DNA of 12,217 nt from Acidimicrobiaceae bacterium. Its GTDB lineage: Bacteria; Actinomycetota; Acidimicrobiia; Acidimicrobiales; UBA8592. Both the position numbers and the translations under genes were made by a program. Positions 6,030 to 12,217 of the stretch are shown here, piece after piece (the stretch's first letter is position 1; each line of letters begins with the position of its first letter). The DNA lies in the NCBI GenBank assembly GCA_002715405.1, contig PAZD01000044.1, positions 4,901 to 17,117 on the forward strand. The letters run 5' to 3'. Under the pieces are notes generated by a model, which was not told the origin of the DNA, ran no database searches, and was given only the letters and a program-made list of their open reading frames with translations.

Positions 6030-8414
6030 GTGAATTCAGAAACTTTTGATGGCTTGAGCTCAGAAGAAGTTTTGAAGCGTATTGATAATGGACAGTTGAA
6101 TAAAACTCCTGAAACGACTTCACGTTCTCTATCAGAGATTATTTACGCAAATGTGTTCAATCCTGTGAACGCAATCATGCTAGCTCTTTTTATCCTTATC
6201 CTTATTGCTGGTTTCCCAGCAGACGGACTGTTCGTAGGCGTTGTTATCGGGAATAGTGTTATTGGTGTTGCTCAAGAAATATATGCCAGACGCGAGTTAA
6301 TGAAACTCCAGTTACTGAACGCCCCAATTGTTCGTGTTCGGCGAGACCACCAAGAAAGGGAGATAGATTCGGAGGAAATTGTTGTTGATGATTTACTGAT
6401 ACTGACCGCTGGAGATCAAGTAGTAGTTGATGGAGACGTTATTGAATCTATTGGACTTGAAATTGATGAATCTCTGCTCACAGGTGAGTCAGACGCAATA
6501 GTTAAGGAAATCGGTGACGAGGTTCTATCTGGGAGTTTTGTAAATGCAGGTTCAGGGACCTATCAAGCGACAAGAGTGGGCGCCGATTCATATGCTAATT
6601 CTCTTGCTATAGAAGCAAAAAGGTTTGAACTAGTTGATAGTGAGTTGCGCAAAGGAATCAACGTCATTTTAAGAGTCCTGATGTTTCTAATTCCTCCTGC
6701 GGGAGCCTTACTGCTTTTTTCTCTGTTTGATGTTGAAGATAAATGGCAGAACGCTTTGCAAGGTTCTGTTGCGGCAGCTGTTGCGATGGTTCCGGACGGT
6801 TTAGTTCTCTTAACAAGCCTTTCTTTCGTTGCGGGAGTCGTCACAATCGCGAAGCGTAAAGCATTAGCGAAAGAGTTGGCTACTGTTGAACTATTAGCCC
6901 GCGTCGACACTCTATGCCTAGACAAAACAGGGACGATCACCACTGGGGAAATTAGCTTCGGAAGCTTGGAAGTATTCTCTGGCAACGACAAAGAATATGC
7001 TCTCGCCGCTTTAGGAGCTATCGCTCATAGCGACCCAAATCCGAATCCCACTATGGCTGCAATAGCGGAAATCCATGAGTGTACGGAACTTTGGAAAGTC
7101 ATTCATGTTGAACCGTTCAGTTCAGCCCGAAAATGGTCTGCTGCGGAATTTGAAAATTTTGGTACCTTTTTCGTAGGGGCTCCTGATATTTTGATTAACC
7201 CGTCTTTTCAGAAAGAGGCTGAGATAGCTCAAAAATATGCTGAAACTGGGCAACGTGTCCTTGCTCTTTGCCATAGTGACAGCCCATATAGCTCGGAACT
7301 CCCAGATGGCCTCAAGCCGATCGCTGCTATTCTGCTTGATGACACTGTTCGAGATGATGCGCCAGAAATACTTAAGTTCTTCGCTGACCAAGGTGTGGAT
7401 TTGAAAGTTATTTCAGGAGATAACACTGCTACGGTGGCAACCGTTGCTGAGCGTGCAGGAGTTCCAGATGCACATTTGAACGTAGATGCTCGATCTTTAA
7501 CTAATGACAGGCAATTGTCTGATGCGATTAATAACTCAACGGTATTTGGCCGCGTTACGCCCCATCAAAAACGATCCATGGTTGCTGCCCTTCAAAGTGA
7601 AGGTCATATTGTTGCAATGACCGGAGATGGTGTAAATGACGTTCTAGCTCTGAAAGATGCCGACATGGGTATTGCTATGGGTAGTGGAAGTTCAGCATCA
7701 CGAGGAGTCGCTCAACTTGTTCTTTTGGATAACAGATTCTCTACGCTTCCAGAAGTACTAGCTCAGGGTAGAAAGGTTATAAACAATATTGAACGGGTAG
7801 CGAATCTTTTTGTTACTAAGGCTGTCTATGCCCTCCTGCTAACTGCAATCATTGGAATTCAAGGAGTTGAATTCCCTTTCCTACCTCGACAACTTACTCT
7901 AATAGGGTCATTTAGTATCGGGCTTCCAGGCTTAATTTTAGCTCTTGCTCCAAATACGAATTTAGTTCGACCTGGATTTCTAAAAAGGGTGATCCGGTTC
8001 TCTCTTCCTGCAGGAGCTTTAGCAGCTTTTGCAGCTTGGATTGTGTATCAGAAGTCACGAAACTGGGCAGGAACAGAAATCACCGTTAACGAATTAGCTG
8101 AAGCTAGAACAGCAGCAACAATTACACTTCTTTTAATAGGCTTGATTGTGTTAGTAGTAGTTTCGCGACCACTTAAGTTTTGGAAAGTTGGTTTAGCTGC
8201 TGCTATGGCAGGACTTCAGGCATGCATCATTGCGCTTCCATTCACTCGTAACTACTTCGCTCTGGAATGGCTCAATGGGAAAACATGGGGTTGTATCGCT
8301 ATCATGGTTGCAGTTGCTGGGCTCCTCGTCGCCATACTTCCCTATCTGATCTCGGGTATTTTGCCATCACCCGAAAAAGAAGAGGTACCAGAATCCCAAC
8401 GAACTAGCTCCTGA
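6030..8414 (+). CDS. ctpE: P-type cation-transporting ATPase, CtpE-like
   Basis: A 794-residue P-type ATPase of the inner membrane. The start is GTG 6030, with a clear GAAGGAG (6017-6023) upstream. Visible parts in order: a cytosolic N-terminus (GLSSEEVLKRI); M1-M2 (about 42-80); actuator domain with TGES (151-154); M3-M4 (about 212-270); phosphorylation motif DKTGT with Asp298; a short nucleotide-binding domain with VGAPD (382-386); hinge TGDGVND (531-537); then about six C-terminal spans up to 776. The segment LLTGESD…KEIGDEVLSGSFVNAGSG, the SELRKGIN linker and FLPRQLTL…LALAPN match my memory of actinobacterial CtpE, reported in mycobacteria as a calcium transporter. The ion here is inferred, not shown. 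The usual M4 motif PEGL reads PDGL (255-258). The methyltransferase gene follows 44 bases later. Confidence 0.94.
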   Translation: MNSETFDGLSSEEVLKRIDNGQLNKTPETTSRSLSEIIYANVFNPVNAIMLALFILILIAGFPADGLFVGVVIGNSVIGVAQEIYARRELMKLQLLNAPIVRVRRDHQEREIDSEEIVVDDLLILTAGDQVVVDGDVIESIGLEIDESLLTGESDAIVKEIGDEVLSGSFVNAGSGTYQATRVGADSYANSLAIEAKRFELVDSELRKGINVILRVLMFLIPPAGALLLFSLFDVEDKWQNALQGSVAAAVAMVPDGLVLLTSLSFVAGVVTIAKRKALAKELATVELLARVDTLCLDKTGTITTGEISFGSLEVFSGNDKEYALAALGAIAHSDPNPNPTMAAIAEIHECTELWKVIHVEPFSSARKWSAAEFENFGTFFVGAPDILINPSFQKEAEIAQKYAETGQRVLALCHSDSPYSSELPDGLKPIAAILLDDTVRDDAPEILKFFADQGVDLKVISGDNTATVATVAERAGVPDAHLNVDARSLTNDRQLSDAINNSTVFGRVTPHQKRSMVAALQSEGHIVAMTGDGVNDVLALKDADMGIAMGSGSSASRGVAQLVLLDNRFSTLPEVLAQGRKVINNIERVANLFVTKAVYALLLTAIIGIQGVEFPFLPRQLTLIGSFSIGLPGLILALAPNTNLVRPGFLKRVIRFSLPAGALAAFAAWIVYQKSRNWAGTEITVNELAEARTAATITLLLIGLIVLVVVSRPLKFWKVGLAAAMAGLQACIIALPFTRNYFALEWLNGKTWGCIAIMVAVAGLLVAILPYLISGILPSPEKEEVPESQRTSS

Positions 8415-8458
8415 TACTGATTTAAGATACTTTAACCATTAAACCCAAAGGACCTTTG

Positions 8459-9535
8459 ATGACTACTGACCTAGACATCCATAAACTATCAGCGTTCGGA
8501 AAAAAAATTGGAACCATTCTAAACGGGGCTGCTGCAGCGTTGATGATCAGCGTTGGCCATAAGGTCCGCTTATTTGACGTGATGTCTGATATCGGCTCGT
8601 GTTCAAGCGCGAAACTAGCAAAGTCAGCGAAACTAGATGAGCGATATGTCCGCGAGTGGCTTGGGGCAATGACCACTGCTGGAATTGTCTCTTATGACGC
8701 TTTACGGGATCTTTACGACCTTCCCGTCGAACATGCAGCGATGCTTACACGTTCCGCTGGACCTAGGAATCAATCTCTTTACATGCAGTATATTCCTTTG
8801 CTTGCCAAAGTTGAGGATCAAATTGTCGAGCATTTTAAAAATGGAGGAGGAGTCCCGTATAGCGAATACACCACCTTCCATGAGGTAATGGCAGAAGCAA
8901 GCAGAGCCCGCTTTGATAACCTCCTCGTTGAAACCATACTCCCAATAGTTCCAGGTATTCTTGAGCGTTTAGAGAATGGAATCAATGTTGCTGATATAGG
9001 TTGTGGTTCTGGACATGCCATCAATGTTATGGGACAGGCTTTCCCAAAAAGTAGTTTCACAGGTATAGATTTTTCAGCAGAAGCTATCGCAGTAGCGAAA
9101 CTAGAAGCTAAGGAGTTGGGGTTACAAAATGTTGAATTCATTGAACAGGATGCAGCTGATCTCAAATTGGATGAGGTATTCGATTTCGTAACCACATTTG
9201 ATGCAGTTCATGATCAAGCGCAACCGCGCAAAATGGTTGCTGATATCTACAAGAGCTTAAAGGGGGGAGGATATTGGCTATGCGCTGACCTATGTGCTTC
9301 CAGCCATTTAGGTGAAAACCTTGACCACCCCATTGGCACTTTCGGGTACACGGTTTCATGCATGCACTGCATGTCGGTTTCTCTTGCATATGATGGAGAA
9401 GGCCTCGGAGCAATGTGGGGAGCACAGAAAGCTCGAGAGATCTTTACTAGTGCTGGTTTTAACGTAGAAGAGGTAGCTCGTGTCGATGGAGATGCAGGAA
9501 ACAACTACTACCTTTGCCAACGCCCCCCGCAATAG
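8459..9535 (+). CDS. SAM-dependent methyltransferase with N-terminal winged-helix domain (Rv2258c-like)
   Basis: A 358-residue class I methyltransferase. Residues 1-100 form a winged-helix-like domain (FDVMSDIGSCSSAKLAKSAKLDERYVREWL, 39-68), as found in O-methyltransferases and the mycobacterial protein Rv2258c. The SAM-binding motif I is ADIGCGSG (178-185), Asp204 in GIDFSAEA is the likely acidic ribose-binding residue, and FDAVHD (247-252) is motif IV. A Cys/His-rich stretch (VSCMHCMSVSL, about 299-309) lies in the C-terminal lid region. Its methyl acceptor is unknown. ATG 8459 is chosen over an adjacent in-frame TTG because AAAGGA (8447-8452) is optimally spaced from it. It ends four bases from the convergent peroxiredoxin gene. 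It may share a transcript with the ATPase, but no functional link is evident. Confidence 0.92.
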   Translation: MTTDLDIHKLSAFGKKIGTILNGAAAALMISVGHKVRLFDVMSDIGSCSSAKLAKSAKLDERYVREWLGAMTTAGIVSYDALRDLYDLPVEHAAMLTRSAGPRNQSLYMQYIPLLAKVEDQIVEHFKNGGGVPYSEYTTFHEVMAEASRARFDNLLVETILPIVPGILERLENGINVADIGCGSGHAINVMGQAFPKSSFTGIDFSAEAIAVAKLEAKELGLQNVEFIEQDAADLKLDEVFDFVTTFDAVHDQAQPRKMVADIYKSLKGGGYWLCADLCASSHLGENLDHPIGTFGYTVSCMHCMSVSLAYDGEGLGAMWGAQKAREIFTSAGFNVEEVARVDGDAGNNYYLCQRPPQ

Positions 9536-9539
9536 ATAT

Positions 9540-10016
9540 CTACGAGATTGATCGAAGATCAGCTAAGACCTGTTCGGCGTGGATTGTAAGGTCAGCTCCA
9601 GATACTTCCAAGTCATAGCTTCTAGTAATGACTCCATCAGGACTAATGAGGTAACTGATTCTTCTGGGGATACCAGCTTCATGATATTTCATTTCAGGGG
9701 TACGAACCGCTTGGTAGGCTTCCCCAACTTCTTTCGAAGTGTCCGCTATGAGGATGTAGGGAAACCCCTCTTTTTCTGCAAATGCTAGTTGTTCTTCAAC
9801 GGTGTCGAAGGAAGCACCAATCACAACACAATTCTGGCTTTCAAAATCTTGGGAACTATCACGGAACCCGCATGCTTCAATCGTTCAGCCTGGGGTAGCT
9901 GCTTTGGGATACCAGAACATCGCGACCCACTTACCTGAGAAATCCGATAACGATACTACCTCTCCAGATTGGTCTTTTACGCTAAAATTTGGAGCTTGTG
10001 ATCCTTCAGTAAGCAT
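9540..10016 (-). CDS. bcp: Bcp/PrxQ-type peroxiredoxin, probable selenoprotein (in-frame UGA at the catalytic Cys)
   Basis: Reading from ATG 10016 (preceded by GGAAGG) to TAG 9540 gives 158 residues, close to the usual Bcp length. The only interruption is a UGA at codon 44. Residues 1-43 are a normal Bcp N-terminus: LTEGSQAPNFSVKDQSGE, then SLSDFSGKWVAMFWYPKAATPG. After the UGA the frame continues as TIEACGFRDSSQDFES, then IGASFDT, ISYLISPDG and HAEQVL, all conserved Bcp features. The UGA replaces the peroxidatic cysteine of the TPGCTxEAC motif, and Cys49 matches the resolving cysteine (E. coli Bcp uses Cys45 and Cys50). As an atypical two-thiol peroxidase it would reduce H2O2 and organic peroxides in the cytoplasm. 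I read the UGA as selenocysteine; a nonsense mutation or sequencing error is the alternative. It lies 59 bases downstream of the aldehyde dehydrogenase on the same strand. No selA, selB, selC or selD gene is in the window. Confidence 0.86.
9840..9880 (-). promoter_or_regulatory. Candidate bacterial SECIS hairpin just 3' of the UGA
   Basis: Hand folding the mRNA after the UGA (9887-9885) gives an upper helix: GGG (9869-9867) with CCC (9853-9851), two U·U mismatches, then a C-G pair closing a 7-base loop CGUGAUA with G at its second position. A weaker lower helix pairs 9880-9875 with 9845-9840 (four A-U pairs, one G·U and one mismatch). A small apical loop with an early G, about 20-25 bases after the UGA, is what bacterial selenocysteine insertion elements show. 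The stem is imperfect and no energy was computed. Confidence 0.4.
9885..9887 (-). other. In-frame UGA, proposed selenocysteine codon (Sec44)
   Basis: This is the only stop codon in an otherwise intact Bcp frame, and it falls precisely on the peroxidatic residue. Other genes in the window terminate with TGA (at 2790, 3239 and 8414) and use TGG for Trp, so a genome-wide reassignment of UGA is not supported. Confidence 0.8.
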
Positions 10017-10075
10017 GAACTGTGCCTTCCAAGTTGACTCTCATCTTATGCTAATCAATATCTGTAGTCGTTGCC

Positions 10076-11536
10076 CTAACTTGGCCAGTTAATTGCTTGA
10101 ATTTCACTGTATGCCTCAAGACCCCATCTTCCACGGTCGCGACCTACACCAGACATTTTAAATCCTCCGAATGGGGCATACATGTGTGGGGCAATAGTGT
10201 TGAGAGCCACGTTTCCACTTTCTAGCTTCTCCCCTATCTCGTATGCCCTTGTTGTGTTTCCAGAGTAAACATAGCTAAACAGCCCGTAGTCACTGTTATT
10301 CGCTAATTCGACCGCATGGTCATCACCATCGTGAGGCATAATAACTACAACTGGCCCAAAAGCCTCTTCCTTTGCCACATGCATATCTGGGTTGCATCCA
10401 GCAAGTAGGGTCGGGGCTACAAAAAAACCATCCCTTGTAGGGCGTTCACCTCCAACGATTACTTCTGCGCCGTCATCTATTCCTGATTGGATAAATGCTT
10501 CAACACGATCCCGATGGGATTCTGTAATTACTGGACCAACAAGTGTTGTTTCTTCTCTTGCATCTCCTAGAGTCATAAACTCTGAAACTTCGCTTAGAGC
10601 TTGTATGGTCGGTTCGTAGATTTCACGATGACAAATCACTCTTGTTGGAGCTGTACATATTTGCCCACTATGGAATCCCCAAACGCTTGCTATTCCTCCG
10701 ACTGCAGCATTTACATCACAATCTTCGGTCATTATCAAAGCGCCTTTTCCTCCAAGTTCCATGAGAAGCCGCTTCATTGTCTTTCCACCGTTTTCCATAA
10801 TCTTGGCTCCTACCTGTGAGCTTCCGGTGAAAGAGATCATATTCACATCTTTTGTGTCGACTAGCGCAGAGCCTATTTCTGGGCTGGAACCAACAAGTAC
10901 GTTCACAACACCGGGAGGAAATACATCGTTTAAGACTTCTCCTAGCTTTATGATCGCTAAGGGATCTTGTGGTGCTGGCTTGATTACAACTGTGTTTCCC
11001 ATTGCCAGCGCCGGTGCAATTTTCCCTGCCACGTTCACGAGAGGAAAATTGTAGGGAGTGATACATGCAACGACCCCAGCGGGTTGCCGGATTACATTTC
11101 CTGTAATGAGGGACTCTGGAGCCAAGGCACTGGCCGCTGAGTAGATAGGAGGTAAAGGTTGATTCATTTCATGTGGTTTGGAGTAGTACCGAAATCGGTC
11201 AATGAACGCCCCTGCTACTTGCATTGTTCTAGCTATTTTTATAGTCGCCCCTGTTTCTGCTTGAACAAGGTCTACCCAACTTCCGCATACTGCCTCAATT
11301 GCATCAGCTGCTCGTCCGATAAACTCGCATCTCTCTTCCATGGGAAGCGTTTTCCATGAAGTAAGCGCTTCTTTGGCTGCAGCTGCCGCTTGCAAAGCGT
11401 GTTCAGTGGTTGCTTCCGGAGCGCGCCCGATAACAGCAGTCGTATTGGGGTCTACGATGTTGTAATGATTTTTCGTGGAGACGCGTTCGCCGCCGATGAG
11501 AATCCCCCACTCCTCTTCAACGTCAATTCCATTCAC
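10076..11536 (-). CDS. Aldehyde dehydrogenase (NAD(P)+-dependent, ALDH superfamily)
   Basis: A full-length ALDH that oxidises an aldehyde to the acid. Numbering from the upstream in-frame TTG (490 residues), it shows ITPYNFPL with Asn167, cofactor-binding KPAPQDP (190-196), FTGSSQVG (240-247), general base Glu264 in MELGGKG, nucleophile Cys298 in GQICTAP, EEAFGPV (394-400) and PFGGFKMSGVGR (459-470). All catalytic residues are present, but the substrate cannot be told. Start choice: the longest frame begins with TTG 11548 and has no Shine-Dalgarno. The GTG four codons later (11536) has GGAGAG five bases upstream and is preferred, giving 486 residues. The peroxiredoxin gene follows 59 bases downstream, so the pair may be co-transcribed, which fits handling of reactive aldehydes and peroxides. 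It is divergent from the amidohydrolase gene. Confidence 0.94.
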   Translation of the reverse strand: MNGIDVEEEWGILIGGERVSTKNHYNIVDPNTTAVIGRAPEATTEHALQAAAAAKEALTSWKTLPMEERCEFIGRAADAIEAVCGSWVDLVQAETGATIKIARTMQVAGAFIDRFRYYSKPHEMNQPLPPIYSAASALAPESLITGNVIRQPAGVVACITPYNFPLVNVAGKIAPALAMGNTVVIKPAPQDPLAIIKLGEVLNDVFPPGVVNVLVGSSPEIGSALVDTKDVNMISFTGSSQVGAKIMENGGKTMKRLLMELGGKGALIMTEDCDVNAAVGGIASVWGFHSGQICTAPTRVICHREIYEPTIQALSEVSEFMTLGDAREETTLVGPVITESHRDRVEAFIQSGIDDGAEVIVGGERPTRDGFFVAPTLLAGCNPDMHVAKEEAFGPVVVIMPHDGDDHAVELANNSDYGLFSYVYSGNTTRAYEIGEKLESGNVALNTIAPHMYAPFGGFKMSGVGRDRGRWGLEAYSEIQAINWPS

Positions 11537-11633
11537 CGTTCTCTCCAATCTTAGAAACTTCTATCAACCTTAACTGCCTCATTGAGATTACAAGCTTAGA
11601 TGAACTAACGTATCTTTAGGAAGTGAGGTAGCA

Positions 11634-12217
11634 ATGTTTGATCTACTAATCAGAGATGCCGAGATAATAGATGGTTCTGGCAGCTCACGCTTTCGCGGTA
11701 GTGTCGGAGTTAAAGGGGATCGGATCTCTGACATAGGAAATTTAAATGGTGCGGCAGCTGAAAAAATCATCAATGCCGAAGGAAAAGTGCTCACACCAGG
11801 CTTTGTGGATGTCCATACTCACCTTGATGCACAAGTTTTCTGGGATGAAACGCTATCGCCTTCACCTCTTCATGGGGTGACAACGGTTATAGGTGGGAAC
11901 TGCGGATTTACGATTGCCCCATTAGACGAAGACCCCTCAGTGGGTGATTACCTCATGCGTATGCTTTCAAGAGTGGAAGGTATACCTTTGAACTGTCTTC
12001 AAGAAGGTGTGCCTTGGAACTGGAAATCAACAGCAGAATACTTCGACACTATCGATGGAAATTTATCTATTAACGCGGGTTTTAAAGTAGGTCATAGTGC
12101 ATTACGGCGAGTTGTAATGGGGGTTGATTCGACTGAGCGAACATGCACTCCAGAGGAATTGGAAGCTATGCAAGACCTACTAAGGCAAGGTCTTGAAGCT
12201 GGAGGGATAGGATTTTC
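11634..12217 (+). CDS. Amidohydrolase, N-acyl-D-amino-acid deacylase type (3' end outside window)
   Basis: Only the first 194 residues are in the window. ATG 11634 has GAGG (11625-11628) at good spacing. The protein begins with the small beta-sandwich typical of the family (FDLLIRDAEIIDGSG), then enters the metal-dependent barrel with PGFVDVHTHLDAQ (55-67), in which His61 and His63 bind metal. SPSPLHGVTTVIGGNCGF follows; Cys90 in GNCG matches the metal-binding cysteine of D-aminoacylases. GFKVGHSALR (about 149-158) corresponds to the family's GHGxLR segment. The enzyme probably hydrolyses N-acyl-D-amino acids or related amides, possibly from peptidoglycan debris or detrital protein. The remaining metal-binding histidines lie beyond the edge. 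It is divergent from the aldehyde dehydrogenase, with about 97 bases between their starts. Confidence 0.92.
   Translation, partial: MFDLLIRDAEIIDGSGSSRFRGSVGVKGDRISDIGNLNGAAAEKIINAEGKVLTPGFVDVHTHLDAQVFWDETLSPSPLHGVTTVIGGNCGFTIAPLDEDPSVGDYLMRMLSRVEGIPLNCLQEGVPWNWKSTAEYFDTIDGNLSINAGFKVGHSALRRVVMGVDSTERTCTPEELEAMQDLLRQGLEAGGIGF

Noticed and set aside
8456..8458. TTG 8456 as the methyltransferase start
   Set aside because: The directly following ATG 8459 is the better codon, and AAAGGA is well spaced from it.
9540..9824. A separate 94-aa peroxiredoxin fragment starting at GTG 9824
   Set aside because: It begins in mid-domain without the N-terminal strand or peroxidatic motif. The upstream in-frame sequence to ATG 10016 is clearly the rest of the same protein, so this is an artefact of treating UGA as a stop.
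9885..9887. Pseudogene by nonsense mutation, or UGA reassigned to Trp or Gly
   Set aside because: Reassignment conflicts with genuine TGA terminators in the window. A random nonsense mutation landing on the one residue most often Sec in this family, with no other decay, is unlikely. It is not formally excluded without the Sec machinery or read data.
10716..11066. 116-aa minus-strand frame inside the aldehyde dehydrogenase
   Set aside because: It is an out-of-frame shadow of a gene with all catalytic motifs, and its Arg/Cys/Ser-rich composition is typical of a spurious frame.
11537..11548. TTG 11548 as the aldehyde dehydrogenase start
   Set aside because: No Shine-Dalgarno precedes it, whereas GTG 11536 has GGAGAG at proper spacing. 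The N-terminal difference is only four residues.
11582..11616. TTGAGA (11582) and TATCTT (11611) as a promoter for the amidohydrolase gene
   Set aside because: The 23-base spacing is too long for a sigma-70 promoter, and the alternative -35 at 17 bases matches poorly.

Overview
The window reads as chromosomal DNA of a free-living, probably marine, actinobacterium-like organism; Acidimicrobiia is my best guess. The grounds are by-eye only: moderate G+C, a CtpE-type P-ATPase, a FadA5-like thiolase beside an SDR dehydrogenase, a NUDT19-like Nudix hydrolase, a D-aminoacylase-type amidohydrolase, and at least one gene that looks leaderless. No tRNA, rRNA, CRISPR array or mobile element was seen, and no gap between genes exceeds about 150 bases.

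Layout. (1) 1-1537, minus strand: a FadA5-like thiolase followed 29 bases later by an SDR dehydrogenase cut by the window edge; together they look like a beta-oxidation or CoA-thioester catabolic operon. (2) 1680-3239, plus strand: three uncharacterised genes, namely an 86-aa single-span membrane protein, a 254-aa membrane-anchored protein whose C-terminus resembles the HNH/EndoVII toxin-nuclease segment but lacks its histidines, and a 150-aa soluble protein overlapping it by 4 bases. (3) 3264-5158, minus strand: a lipoprotein substrate-binding protein of the branched-chain amino acid class without permease or ATPase neighbours, then a hypothetical gene. (4) 5259-9535, plus strand: Nudix hydrolase, CtpE-like P-type ATPase, and a winged-helix plus SAM methyltransferase. 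(5) 9540-11536, minus strand: an aldehyde dehydrogenase followed by a Bcp/PrxQ peroxiredoxin. (6) 11634 to the window end, plus strand: the start of an N-acyl-D-amino-acid deacylase-type amidohydrolase.

The most important observation is in region 5. The peroxiredoxin frame is open from an ATG at 10016 to a TAG at 9540 except for one in-frame UGA (9887-9885). That UGA sits exactly where Bcp proteins carry the peroxidatic cysteine (motif TPG-[C]-T-x-E-A-C), and the resolving cysteine follows five residues later. Conservation continues without break on both sides, a hairpin can be drawn directly 3' of the UGA, and other genes here end with TGA. The simplest reading is a selenocysteine-containing peroxiredoxin, which routine gene callers would report as a 94-aa fragment or miss.

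Functionally, the genes suggest an oligotrophic heterotroph: uptake of organic nitrogen or amino acids (lipoprotein, amidohydrolase), fatty-acid, steroid or aldehyde oxidation (thiolase, SDR, ALDH), cation homeostasis (CtpE), and peroxide and nucleotide clean-up (peroxiredoxin, Nudix).
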